6,921 nt of DNA, from NCBI GenBank assembly GCA_018055865.1, contig JAGPGR010000100.1:1-6921 (forward strand), in the 5' to 3' direction. Below are positions 1 through 6,591 of the stretch, one piece after another. Within the stretch, counting starts at the first letter, position 1. Each line of letters opens with the position of its first letter. The translations under genes and the position numbers were made by a program. The notes below the pieces were generated by a model. That model made no database searches, was not told the origin of the DNA, and was given only the letters and a program-made list of their open reading frames with translations. This stretch comes from Paludibacteraceae bacterium. Its GTDB lineage: Bacteria; Bacteroidota; Bacteroidia; Bacteroidales; Paludibacteraceae.

Positions 1-245
<245 letters not shown>

Positions 246-307
246 ACCCCGGTATCTTCCTAAACCCTTCCTCAAAAAGGAGTGAAATACATACTAAGGA
301 ATAATTT

Positions 308-326
308 TATCTTTTCAGAAAAGATA
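308..326. repeat. Perfect 9-bp inverted repeat with 1-nt centre (palindrome 1)
   Basis: TATCTTTTC and GAAAAGATA flank a single A at 317. In RNA it could fold into an 8-bp stem with a CAG triloop, but it has no downstream T-run, so it is a poor terminator. As DNA it is a typical size for a dimeric repressor site. It is the first of three such palindromes between pta and the dehydrogenase-like gene. Confidence 0.6.
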
Positions 327-363
327 GATTTCAAAAGATTCATTCAATCACACGCCCGGAAAG

Positions 364-383
364 TCCCTTTTAAAGGGATTTTT
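364..383 (+). terminator. Palindrome 2 with T-run; possible weak pta terminator or operator
   Basis: TCCCTTT (364-370) and AAAGGGA (372-378) flank a single T. The sequence is followed directly by five T (379-383), so a 6-bp stem with a three-base loop plus a U-run is possible. That is short for an intrinsic terminator and it lies about 120 bp after the pta stop, so an operator or attenuator role is equally possible. It abuts palindrome 3. Confidence 0.35.
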
Positions 384-397
384 GAGGGCCTCAAAAA
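379..397. repeat. Perfect 9-bp inverted repeat with 1-nt centre (palindrome 3)
   Basis: TTTTTGAGG (379-387) and CCTCAAAAA (389-397) flank G388. It begins at the base after palindrome 2 and ends 13 bp before the ATG at 411. It could therefore occlude the start region of the downstream gene as an RNA hairpin, or be bound by a regulator as DNA. The half-site CCTCAAAAA also occurs at 270-278 and at 464-472. Confidence 0.55.
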
Positions 398-410
398 ATC
401 TAAATAAGAA

Positions 411-1367
411 ATGGCATCACCAACGCATGAACCCATAGAAAGATATGGATTAAGTAAAAGAAGCCTCAAAAAAACATTATTCTCCAAAATAGGAGTGGTG
501 GGTTGCGGCAAAGACGGGAGTGTAATAGCTACTGCCGCGGCCACACACGGCATGGAAGTAGTGTTTCTGGAACCTACCAACGAACAAATAACGAATGCTT
601 ACCGCCGAATAGAAGAAAAACTGGACAGGCGGATAAAAGGATGGGGACTCACTGAAAACGAGAAAAAAGTTATACTCAGCCGCATAAAGGGCACGATGGA
701 CTATTCCGACTTTGAAGGATGTGATTTTGTGATTGAAGCCATCCGCTACAATTCACTTACGGGCGAAAGAAGAATAACCGAACGCAAAGAAGTATTCCGA
801 AAACTGGAAACAGTGCTCGAACCCGACGCTATCATTGCCTCGAACGTAACCACTGTTATTGTATCAGATTTGGCTTCCGAACTGGAATTCAAAAGTCGAT
901 GTATTGGGTTGCATTTCCTCTCGAATGTGGTCGAATCTCAAATTATCGAAATCGTTCGCGGACTTGAAACATCCGACGATACGTATGATAAGGTTTGTAA
1001 ATTTTCACGCCTGATCAACTACCAATACGTTCCGGTAGTCGAGTCATCGGGGTTGGTAAGCATCCGTTTATTCCTTATTCAGCTGAACGAAGCATGCTCC
1101 ATGCTTATGGAAGGCATAGCCACCACCGAAGATATAGACCGAATAATGAATGTAGGTTTCGGTCACCGCCAGGGTTTATTCAGAATTGCCGACAAACTCG
1201 GAATTGAAAAAATAGTAAAACTGATGGAAAATCTGTATGACGAATACGGTCATGTGAAATACAAACCATCCCCGCTTTTGCTGCGAATGTACAGAGCAAA
1301 GCATCTGGGTGTAAATACCGGTAGGGGATTTTATACCTACGACGAAGCAGGCAACGTAATAAAATGA
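411..1367 (+). CDS. 3-hydroxyacyl-CoA dehydrogenase-like NAD-binding protein with altered active site
   Basis: This 318-residue protein has the two-domain layout of 3-hydroxyacyl-/3-hydroxybutyryl-CoA dehydrogenases. The N-terminal Rossmann fold carries a glycine loop GCGKDG (31-36), an acidic residue at the end of strand 2 (E54) and FVIEAI (106-111). The C-terminal helical domain runs from about residue 210 to 310 and ends in the usual GRGFYTYD. Aligned by eye to human HADH, His158 (here H168) and Glu170 (E180) are kept. Catalytic Ser137 is Thr147, Asn161 is Ser171, Pro162 is Asn172 and Asn208 is Ile218. An extra stretch of about seven residues lies near 114-121, and a basic leader of about 25 residues precedes the fold; no nearer Met exists. 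The gene sits between pta and ackA and stops 22 bp before the preferred ackA start. The family assignment is firm. The substrate, and even whether it is an active dehydrogenase, is open. Confidence 0.85.
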   Translation: MASPTHEPIERYGLSKRSLKKTLFSKIGVVGCGKDGSVIATAAATHGMEVVFLEPTNEQITNAYRRIEEKLDRRIKGWGLTENEKKVILSRIKGTMDYSDFEGCDFVIEAIRYNSLTGERRITERKEVFRKLETVLEPDAIIASNVTTVIVSDLASELEFKSRCIGLHFLSNVVESQIIEIVRGLETSDDTYDKVCKFSRLINYQYVPVVESSGLVSIRLFLIQLNEACSMLMEGIATTEDIDRIMNVGFGHRQGLFRIADKLGIEKIVKLMENLYDEYGHVKYKPSPLLLRMYRAKHLGVNTGRGFYTYDEAGNVIK

Positions 1368-1389
1368 GGAAAAAATGAAAACGGAAAAA

Positions 1390-2589
1390 ATGAAAATATT
1401 AGTACTGAATTGCGGAAGTTCGTCCGTTAAGTATAAACTCTTCGATATGAACGAACGGAAAGTAGTGGGTTCAGGCGGAGTAGAAAAAATAGGAATGAAA
1501 GGTTCTTTCCTCAAACACACCCGTGAAGACGGCGAAAAAGTGATACTCGAAGGTGAAGTACTTGAGCATCAGGTAGCTATTGAATACATATTGGGTGTAT
1601 TGACCAGCAAAAAACACGGATGTCTGAACGATCTGGATGATATCAGTGCAGTTGGTCATCGGGTAGTGCACGGAGGCGAACAATTTAATTCAAGCGTAAT
1701 CATAACCGAAGAAGTAATCAGAAAAGTAGAATCGTGCATAGAAATTGCTCCACTTCACAATCCGCCAAACCTGGCCGGAATCTACGCTATCAATGAGCTG
1801 CTTCCTTCGGTGCCTCAAGTAGCGGTTTTTGATACTGCTTATCATCAGACCATGCCCGAATATGCTTACATGTACGGAATACCTTATTCATTGTATAAAA
1901 AATACGGAATACGCCGCTACGGATTTCACGGTACAAGCCATCGGTATGTGTCGCAGCGTGCTTGTGATTTTTTAGGTCTTGACTACACGAAAACTAAGAT
2001 AATAACCGCCCACATTGGCAATGGTGCCTCCATTACAGCTATTGAGAACGGTAAATCGGTGGATACCACCATGGGATTTACGCCGGTAGAAGGATTGATG
2101 ATGGGAACTCGCTCGGGAGATATAGATCTGGGTGTAGTGACTTATATTATGGAAAAGGAAATGATAGGAACCGCCGCTGCTACTACCCTGTTCAACAAGC
2201 ATAGCGGTGTACTGGGAGTTTCGGGTCTTTCGTCGGATATGCGCGATATCGAAAAGGCAATAAGCGAAGGCAATCAACGGGCAAAACTGGCTTTGGACAT
2301 GTACGAATACCGGATTAAAAAATACATTGGCGCTTATGCCGCGGCACTCAACGGATTTGAGGTGCTGGTATTTACGGGTGGAGTGGGCGAAAATCAAACT
2401 GCAACGCGTGAAAAAGTTTGCAACGGATTAAACTTTTTGGGAATAGAAATTGAAACAGAAGCCAATAAAATACGTGGAGAAGAAATTCTCATAAGTACAA
2501 AAAAATCGAAAGTGAAAGTTGTGGTCATACCTACCGACGAAGAATACATGATAGCTGCCGACACCATGGAATTGACAGGGAAAAAATAA
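1390..2589 (+). CDS. ackA: Acetate kinase
   Basis: Cytoplasmic acetate kinase transfers phosphate from acetyl phosphate to ADP, giving acetate and ATP, and so completes the pathway begun by Pta. The protein opens with MKILVLNCGSSSVKYKLF, the nucleotide and substrate motif of the ASKHA fold. Further on are GHRVVHGG (catalytic Arg), VFDTAYHQTMP (catalytic Asp and a conserved His), FHGTSHRYVS, HIGNGASITA, TPVEGLMMGTRSGDID (second key Arg), FTGGVGEN and the C-terminal PTDEEYMIA. All the usual active-site residues are visible. Starting at 1390 gives 399 residues, the family norm; an in-frame ATG at 1375 would add MKTEK and sits 4 nt after GAGGA, so it may also be used. The preceding gene ends at 1367, so translational coupling is likely. 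No hairpin terminator follows the stop, and a second AckA-like C-terminus lies about 800 bp downstream. Confidence 0.97.
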   Translation: MKILVLNCGSSSVKYKLFDMNERKVVGSGGVEKIGMKGSFLKHTREDGEKVILEGEVLEHQVAIEYILGVLTSKKHGCLNDLDDISAVGHRVVHGGEQFNSSVIITEEVIRKVESCIEIAPLHNPPNLAGIYAINELLPSVPQVAVFDTAYHQTMPEYAYMYGIPYSLYKKYGIRRYGFHGTSHRYVSQRACDFLGLDYTKTKIITAHIGNGASITAIENGKSVDTTMGFTPVEGLMMGTRSGDIDLGVVTYIMEKEMIGTAAATTLFNKHSGVLGVSGLSSDMRDIEKAISEGNQRAKLALDMYEYRIKKYIGAYAAALNGFEVLVFTGGVGENQTATREKVCNGLNFLGIEIETEANKIRGEEILISTKKSKVKVVVIPTDEEYMIAADTMELTGKK

Positions 2590-2692
2590 GATAAAATCAC
2601 ACAAAGTCACTATCTAACTGAATATCTTTAAAGGTGTTTATTTTCAAAAAAGAATTCATTTCGAAACTGAACAAAATCAAAAAAAACTAAAA

Positions 2693-3364
2693 ATGGGAGT
2701 TCTTATTGCACTTTTAGTCATAATCAGCTGGGCATTGCATTTGGCATATATGCTCCTTTTGCAACCTGTAAACTTGCTGGATGTCTGGTTTTGGGTCCAC
2801 ATGCTTATACAGACATGGCTTTTTACAGGTCTGTTTATTACTGCTCATGATTCCATGCACGGAACCATTTCAGCAAACCGAAAACTCAATAATGTCATCG
2901 GTTTTTCAGCCACATTGCTTTTTGCCGGTATGTGGTATCCGATGCTTATCAAAAAGCACAAAATGCACCACATAAATCCGGGCACCGCTCTTGATCCCGA
3001 TTATTACACCGGTAAGCAGAATTTTTTTGCCTGGTGGTTTTCGTTTATGAAAGCGTACGTAACAATTTGGCAAATTCTGATAATGGCGGGATTATTTAAC
3101 CTTGGATTGCTGTATTTTTCAGAAATTCAACTGATTGTACTCTGGATTATTCCTTCCATACTGGCTACTTTTCAGCTCTTTTATTTTGGCACTTATTTAC
3201 CTCACCGATTGCCTCATACTACCGAAATGGGAATTTACAAATCCCGTACATTGAAGAAAAATCACTTGTGGGCAATGCTTTCGTGTTACTTTTTTGGTTA
3301 TCATTACGAGCATCATGCATCGCCGCAAACTCCATGGTGGAAGCTTTATCAGACAAAAAACTAA
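2693..3364 (+). CDS. crtW: Beta-carotene ketolase (CrtW type), membrane di-iron enzyme
   Basis: This 223-residue membrane protein of the fatty-acid hydroxylase/desaturase superfamily most resembles CrtW beta-carotene 4-ketolase, which uses O2 to add keto groups to the ionone rings (echinenone, canthaxanthin or astaxanthin formation). Histidine clusters that would bind two irons are all present: AHDSMHG (about 51-57), KHKMHH (about 88-93), LPHRLPH (about 169-175) and YHYEHH (about 203-208). Diagnostic CrtW stretches are TGLFITAHDSMHG, the DPDY after the second cluster, PSILATFQLFYFGTYLPHR, and PWWKL at the C-terminus. Several hydrophobic segments fit the four-helix topology. The protein is slightly short at the N-terminus for CrtW (often about 240). 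The frame is open for 75 bp upstream but has no ATG, GTG or TTG there, so ATG 2693 is preferred. No carotenoid synthesis partner (crtB, crtI, crtY, crtZ) is in the window; the substrate must come from elsewhere. Confidence 0.88.
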   Translation: MGVLIALLVIISWALHLAYMLLLQPVNLLDVWFWVHMLIQTWLFTGLFITAHDSMHGTISANRKLNNVIGFSATLLFAGMWYPMLIKKHKMHHINPGTALDPDYYTGKQNFFAWWFSFMKAYVTIWQILIMAGLFNLGLLYFSEIQLIVLWIIPSILATFQLFYFGTYLPHRLPHTTEMGIYKSRTLKKNHLWAMLSCYFFGYHYEHHASPQTPWWKLYQTKN

Positions 3365-3395
3365 CCCCGGACAAACGGTATTTGCTTTCTATTGC

Positions 3396-3467
3396 GTTGT
3401 AGTTTTTCCTGCCGATGAGGAGTATATGATGGCAGCAGTCAAAAGGGTATTGATGGCAAACTTTTAG
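3396..3467 (+). pseudogene. Ghost of an acetate kinase C-terminus
   Basis: Reading from 3396 to the TAG at 3465-3467 gives VVVFPADEEYMMAAVKRVLM then ANF. Over the first 14 residues this matches 11 of 14 residues of the C-terminus of the intact AckA upstream (VVVIPTDEEYMIAA), including the conserved acidic pair. By hand, about 30 of 42 nucleotides match, and 8 of the 11 shared residues use different codons. The two copies therefore differ mostly silently, which points to a diverged homologue rather than a recent duplication. No AckA similarity is seen further upstream in any frame, where crtW begins to overlap. It ends 17 bp before a strong hairpin, as the end of a real gene would. Calling it a remnant is an inference from a short but specific match. 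Confidence 0.55.
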
Positions 3468-3484
3468 CTGCTTATTGACAAAAA

Positions 3485-3512
3485 AAAAGGACTTCACAGG
3501 AGAGGTCCTTTT
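3485..3512. terminator. Bidirectional hairpin terminator between convergent genes
   Basis: An 11-bp stem (3485-3495 with 3502-3512, one G-T wobble) closes a six-base loop. On the minus strand it follows the stop of the small gene by 6 bp and leads into a long T-run (complement of the A-run at 3480-3488), an excellent intrinsic terminator. On the plus strand it is followed by GTGTTTTT, so it can also end transcripts from the ackA-crtW side. Confidence 0.8.
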
Positions 3513-3518
3513 GTGTTT

Positions 3519-3797
3519 TTACAATTTTCCGATATCTTCTATAAACTTTTCGACGCCTGCGTTCCAGTCAGCGTACAGTTTACGGTAATATTCCTTCACT
3601 TCATTCGGTTTTTCTTTTCCGCCATTCCTACCAATACGGTTGATACATTCACGCGTAAATTGAGATATTTCTACAACCAAAGAATCGGCTTTCCCGGTAT
3701 CTTCTTTCCCAGTCATGAGCGTTTTGAAAAAAACATCGGTAATCAGTTCAGAAGAAATGAACTGCATCGTTTTTTTAAGTTTTCGTTTACTTGCCAT
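3519..3797 (-). CDS. Small hypothetical protein, 92 residues, lysine/glutamate-rich
   Basis: I do not recognise a named family. The protein has a basic start (MASKRKLKK), then an amphipathic stretch (TMQFISSELITDVFFKTLM), a short polar linker rich in Gly, Lys and Asp (about 30-38), and two further probable helices (about 39-56 and 65-88, with EVKEYYRKLYADWNAGVEKF). It has no signal peptide or membrane segment and is probably a small cytoplasmic helical protein. Support for it being real: balanced charged composition unlike the hydrophobic, Phe-rich overlapping frame on the other strand; an intrinsic terminator just after its stop; and a -7-like box TATATTTG upstream at 3880-3887. It stands alone on the minus strand, convergent with crtW and divergent from the lipoprotein gene. 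Function unknown. Confidence 0.7.
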   Translation of the reverse strand: MASKRKLKKTMQFISSELITDVFFKTLMTGKEDTGKADSLVVEISQFTRECINRIGRNGGKEKPNEVKEYYRKLYADWNAGVEKFIEDIGKL

Positions 3798-3879
3798 TTT
3801 TCAGTTTTTTTTAAGTTTAGAGTTGAGCATTCCAGACTTTGAAAGTTGCATTTTTCAAGAAGAAAAGAATACTTTTGTA

Positions 3880-3887
3880 CAAATATA
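3880..3887 (-). promoter_or_regulatory. Possible -7 promoter box for the small minus-strand gene
   Basis: On the minus strand the sequence reads TATATTTG, a full match to the Bacteroidetes -7 consensus TAnnTTTG, about 83 bp before the ATG at 3797. No clear -33 TTTG partner is seen at the usual distance, and the region is AT-rich, so chance is possible. Confidence 0.4.
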
Positions 3888-3895
3888 ACAGATAA

Positions 3896-3962
3896 AAATC
3901 GTTTAATCATCTTTTTTGAATAAATTTGTCTTTGGAAATAATTCGGCCGACAAATCGTTTAA
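3896..3962. repeat. 11-bp perfect direct repeat AAATCGTTTAA (3896-3906 and 3952-3962)
   Basis: Two identical copies of AAATCGTTTAA start 56 bp apart in the divergent intergenic region. The first lies between the two outward-facing -7-like boxes, and the second lies in the predicted leader of the lipoprotein gene. Placement either side of the plus-strand -7 box would suit a pair of operator sites; this is inference. Confidence 0.45.
3921..3928 (+). promoter_or_regulatory. Possible -7 promoter box for the lipoprotein gene
   Basis: TAAATTTG fully matches TAnnTTTG and would put the transcript start near 3935, with a leader of about 55 bases. A second match, TACTTTTG, lies at 3870-3877. No good -33 TTTG is visible for either. 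A 7-bp inverted repeat, ATTTGTC (3924-3930) and GACAAAT (3949-3955), overlaps the box and may mark a regulator site. Confidence 0.4.
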
Positions 3963-3989
3963 AGAGAAATACGACAACACAACTTGATT

Positions 3990-5468
3990 ATGTATCAAAA
4001 AATTATCAATAAAATATTTTTTTCTACACTCGCTTTTTTAATTTCGATGGTGACGATGAATTCGTGTATCGACGAGCAGATTTCAGGCGATACGGCGCTG
4101 AAACTGGCTTTTTCAAAAGATACACTACTTTTTGATACTATTTTTACTACCATCGGCAGTTCCACTTCCAGAATAAAAGTGTATAATCCGAACTCCAAAA
4201 ATGTGGAAATATCGGCTATCGGCCTGGCGCGAGGCGCAAATTCACCTTACAGAATCAATGTGGACGGGGCTTTGAGTCAGGACAACCGATTTACGAACAT
4301 CGAACTCCGTGCCAAAGACAGTTTGTATATTTTTGTGGAAGTGACGGTTAATCCTCAGGATGTTAACTCACCTGTTTTTATTAAAGATTCCATCGTTTTT
4401 CTCACAAATAAAAATCAGCAAGACATAAAACTGCTTGCTTACGGACAAAACATGGAAGTGCTTCGTAGCCGAACAATTCTGACCGACAGCACCCTGACAG
4501 CCGTAAAACCCTATCTGATCTTTGGCGATCTGGTTGTGGATTCGGCTACCACGCTGACGCTGGAGCCGGGATGCCGATTGTACTTTCACAATGGGGCAAG
4601 TCTGGTTGTATACGGCAATCTGATAGCCGACGGGACCCGCGAGCTACCGATACTTATGCGCGGTGACCGCACCGACCGGATTTTCGAAGATGTGTCATAC
4701 AACCTGGTTTCTAATCAGTGGGGTGGCGTGTTGCTGCTAAACAAAGAGGGGATACATTCTTTTAACTATGTGAAAATGAACAGTGGCTATGTGGGAATTT
4801 ATTTTTCGAACGACGACCGGAATTTCCGCCCGAAACTTGAAATAAACAACTCCAGAATCCACAATTTTCTGAAATACGGATTGGTCGTACAAAACGGGGA
4901 TGTGTTGGTAACTAACTCCGAAATCTCAAACACAGGAGCCTATTCGGTGTATCTCAATGGCGGTAAACATACCTTTATCCACAGCACCATAGCCAACTAT
5001 TTTAACAGCACCAACGTCAGGATTCAACCTTCGGGCAAAGAAGGAAATGCTGCAGTGATGATTATGGAGCTCAACAGGATTATTCCGATGGAAACGGTAT
5101 TTAAGAACTGTATAATTGCCGGTTCGAATTCGAATGAACTGGATATTTTAACCCGTTCTGACGATAATTATCATGGCTCGTTCAGTCATAGTTATATCCG
5201 GAAAGTAAAACCGGATCCGGTACCTGCCATGTTTACCAATATAACCTGGTACAATCCGAAAGACACCATTTTCAAAAACACATATTACGATCTTAAAAAA
5301 TTGCAATACTACAATTTTATGCCCGATTCAATTTCGCCCGCACGCAACATGGCCGATCCGGATGTAGCAAAGCTGTATCCTACTGACCTCAACGGCAACA
5401 GCCGACTGGAGGATAATCAGCCTGACGCAGGAGCGTATGAATGGGTGCCGACGAAAAAGGCCCTCTAA
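3990..5468 (+). CDS. Predicted lipoprotein with Ig-like domain and right-handed parallel beta-helix
   Basis: The 492-residue product starts with a basic, hydrophobic leader (MYQKIINKIFFSTLAFLISM) ending in MNSC, so Cys26 is the likely lipidated residue. The lipobox is imperfect at -3 and -2. The acidic residues just after it (CIDEQ) resemble a Bacteroidetes surface-export signal, so the protein may face outward. Residues about 35-155 look like a beta-sandwich (DTLLFDTIFTTIGSS, RIKVYNPNSK, KDSLYIFVEV, IVFLTN). Residues about 170-400 show the short strand-turn pattern of a parallel beta-helix (LTLEPGCRLYF, GNLIADGT, NNSRIHNF, TNSEISNTGAYSVYL, FKNCIIAGS). The end, SPARNMADPD to DLNGNSRLEDNQPDAGAYEW, is the terminal motif common in such beta-helix proteins. 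No catalytic residues of a lyase are obvious. It may bind a glycan or build the envelope; the specific role is unknown. I chose ATG 3990 over the TTG at 3984, which would add two residues. Confidence 0.85.
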   Translation: MYQKIINKIFFSTLAFLISMVTMNSCIDEQISGDTALKLAFSKDTLLFDTIFTTIGSSTSRIKVYNPNSKNVEISAIGLARGANSPYRINVDGALSQDNRFTNIELRAKDSLYIFVEVTVNPQDVNSPVFIKDSIVFLTNKNQQDIKLLAYGQNMEVLRSRTILTDSTLTAVKPYLIFGDLVVDSATTLTLEPGCRLYFHNGASLVVYGNLIADGTRELPILMRGDRTDRIFEDVSYNLVSNQWGGVLLLNKEGIHSFNYVKMNSGYVGIYFSNDDRNFRPKLEINNSRIHNFLKYGLVVQNGDVLVTNSEISNTGAYSVYLNGGKHTFIHSTIANYFNSTNVRIQPSGKEGNAAVMIMELNRIIPMETVFKNCIIAGSNSNELDILTRSDDNYHGSFSHSYIRKVKPDPVPAMFTNITWYNPKDTIFKNTYYDLKKLQYYNFMPDSISPARNMADPDVAKLYPTDLNGNSRLEDNQPDAGAYEWVPTKKAL

Positions 5469-5549
5469 ATCACCCAAAAAGGGTACTACATTGCAGATTC
5501 GAGCACCTTAAGACTTAGTTCGATGTTTTTTTACTAAAAACTGAAAGAT

Positions 5550-6560
5550 ATGAAAAACTCTTACTTATATATTTTATTGCTATTTTTTTCAATTTCAGTT
5601 TTGGGTCAAAACAGGGAAATGAAGAACTTCAAAATAGTGAGCTACAACGTTGAAAATTATTTCGACGTAGTGGATGATTCACTGACCTCCGACGAAGAAT
5701 ACCTCCCTACCGGCATCAGAGCCTGGAATAATTCGAAATATACAACTAAACAAACGAATATTGCCAAGGTACTGGCAGCCATCGGCGGCTGGGAGTCTCC
5801 TGCCATTGTCGGGCTATGTGAAATTGAGAGTGAAAAAAGCATGAGAGACCTCACTCTTTACTCTCCGCTTAAAGGACTGGGATACAAATACATTCACCAC
5901 GAGTCGCCCGATGCACGCGGTGTTGACGTAGCGCTTATGTATCAGCCGCATCAGTTTAAGCCGTATTGGAATGAAATTATCCGAATTCCCACATTCAAAA
6001 CCCGGGATATGCTTTACGTAGCCGGCAGAATGCCCAATGAAGACACTTTGCATGTTTTTGTATGCCATTTTCCTTCGCGGTTAGGCGGCGAACTCGAATC
6101 GGAAGACAGGCGAGTGACGGTAGCCGAAAAACTTCGCCTTAAAGTGGACAGCCTTTTTCAAACCTCAGAAAATCCAAATATTATTATCATGGGCGATTTC
6201 AATGACTATCCTTCGAATAGCAGTATTGTAGAGGTGCTGAAAGCCATGCCTCCATCCGATAATATTCAACCGAAAAATCTGTATAATCTGGCGCATTTGC
6301 TGCAAGAAAAAGGAAAAGGCTCACATAAATTTCAGGGAGAATGGGGAATGCTCGATCAGATGATCGTTTCGGGCCAATTATTGAATCCGCTCAGCAGTAT
6401 TTCAACGACTCCAAACGATATGCAGGTTTTTGAGGCAGATTTTCTACTGGAAAATGACGAAGCATTTCTGGGAAAAAAACCATTCCGAACATACAATGGA
6501 ATGACTTACCAGGGAGGTTATGCTGACCATCTGCCCGTAGTTCTGAATTTGTGGTATTAA
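5550..6560 (+). CDS. Exported endonuclease/exonuclease/phosphatase-family hydrolase
   Basis: The 336-residue protein carries a signal peptide (hydrophobic core YLYILLLFFSISVLG, likely cut before Gln20) and a full DNase I-like fold. Visible metal and catalytic residues are N33 in SYNVENYFD, E91 in GLCEIES, D125 in RGVDVALMY, H173 in CHFPSRLGG, D216 and N218 in MGDFNDYPSN, D269 in GMLDQMIV, and D326-H327 in YADHLPVV. All are in the normal order, so the enzyme should be active on phosphodiester or phosphomonoester bonds, most simply on DNA outside the cytoplasm; other substrates such as phospholipid head groups or nucleotides cannot be excluded. Its length fits the secreted bacterial branch of the family. 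It follows the lipoprotein gene by 81 bp on the same strand with no strong terminator between them, so co-transcription is possible. Confidence 0.92.
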   Translation: MKNSYLYILLLFFSISVLGQNREMKNFKIVSYNVENYFDVVDDSLTSDEEYLPTGIRAWNNSKYTTKQTNIAKVLAAIGGWESPAIVGLCEIESEKSMRDLTLYSPLKGLGYKYIHHESPDARGVDVALMYQPHQFKPYWNEIIRIPTFKTRDMLYVAGRMPNEDTLHVFVCHFPSRLGGELESEDRRVTVAEKLRLKVDSLFQTSENPNIIIMGDFNDYPSNSSIVEVLKAMPPSDNIQPKNLYNLAHLLQEKGKGSHKFQGEWGMLDQMIVSGQLLNPLSSISTTPNDMQVFEADFLLENDEAFLGKKPFRTYNGMTYQGGYADHLPVVLNLWY

Positions 6561-6591
6561 ACATTCCTGTCATTTTTTTTGTTTGAAAAAC

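Noticed and set aside
270..472. CCTCAAAAA three times (270-278, 389-397, 464-472)
   Set aside because: The copies are unevenly spaced, one is inside the coding region, and the motif is A-rich. I do not consider it a regulatory repeat beyond its part in palindrome 3.
1972..2397. Minus-strand 141-residue frame within ackA
   Set aside because: It is fully antisense to a highly conserved enzyme and rich in Ser, His and Tyr, as expected from the complement of a coding frame.
2590..2692. ackA-crtW gap examined for promoter and terminator
   Set aside because: Only one near-match to a -7 box (TATCTTTA, about 2623-2630) and no stable hairpin were seen; not enough to annotate.
3219..3497. Minus-strand 92-residue frame over the end of crtW and the AckA ghost
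   Set aside because: It overlaps the conserved CrtW C-terminus and the terminator, and has no recognisable features.
3513..3842. Plus-strand 109-residue frame overlapping the small minus-strand gene
   Set aside because: It is Phe-rich with no family features and is antisense to the better supported 92-residue gene, which has its own terminator. It also begins just at the terminator's T-run.
5472..5484. Small hairpin ACCC-AAAAA-GGGT after the lipoprotein gene
   Set aside because: It has only a 4-bp stem and no T-run directly after it, too weak to call a terminator.
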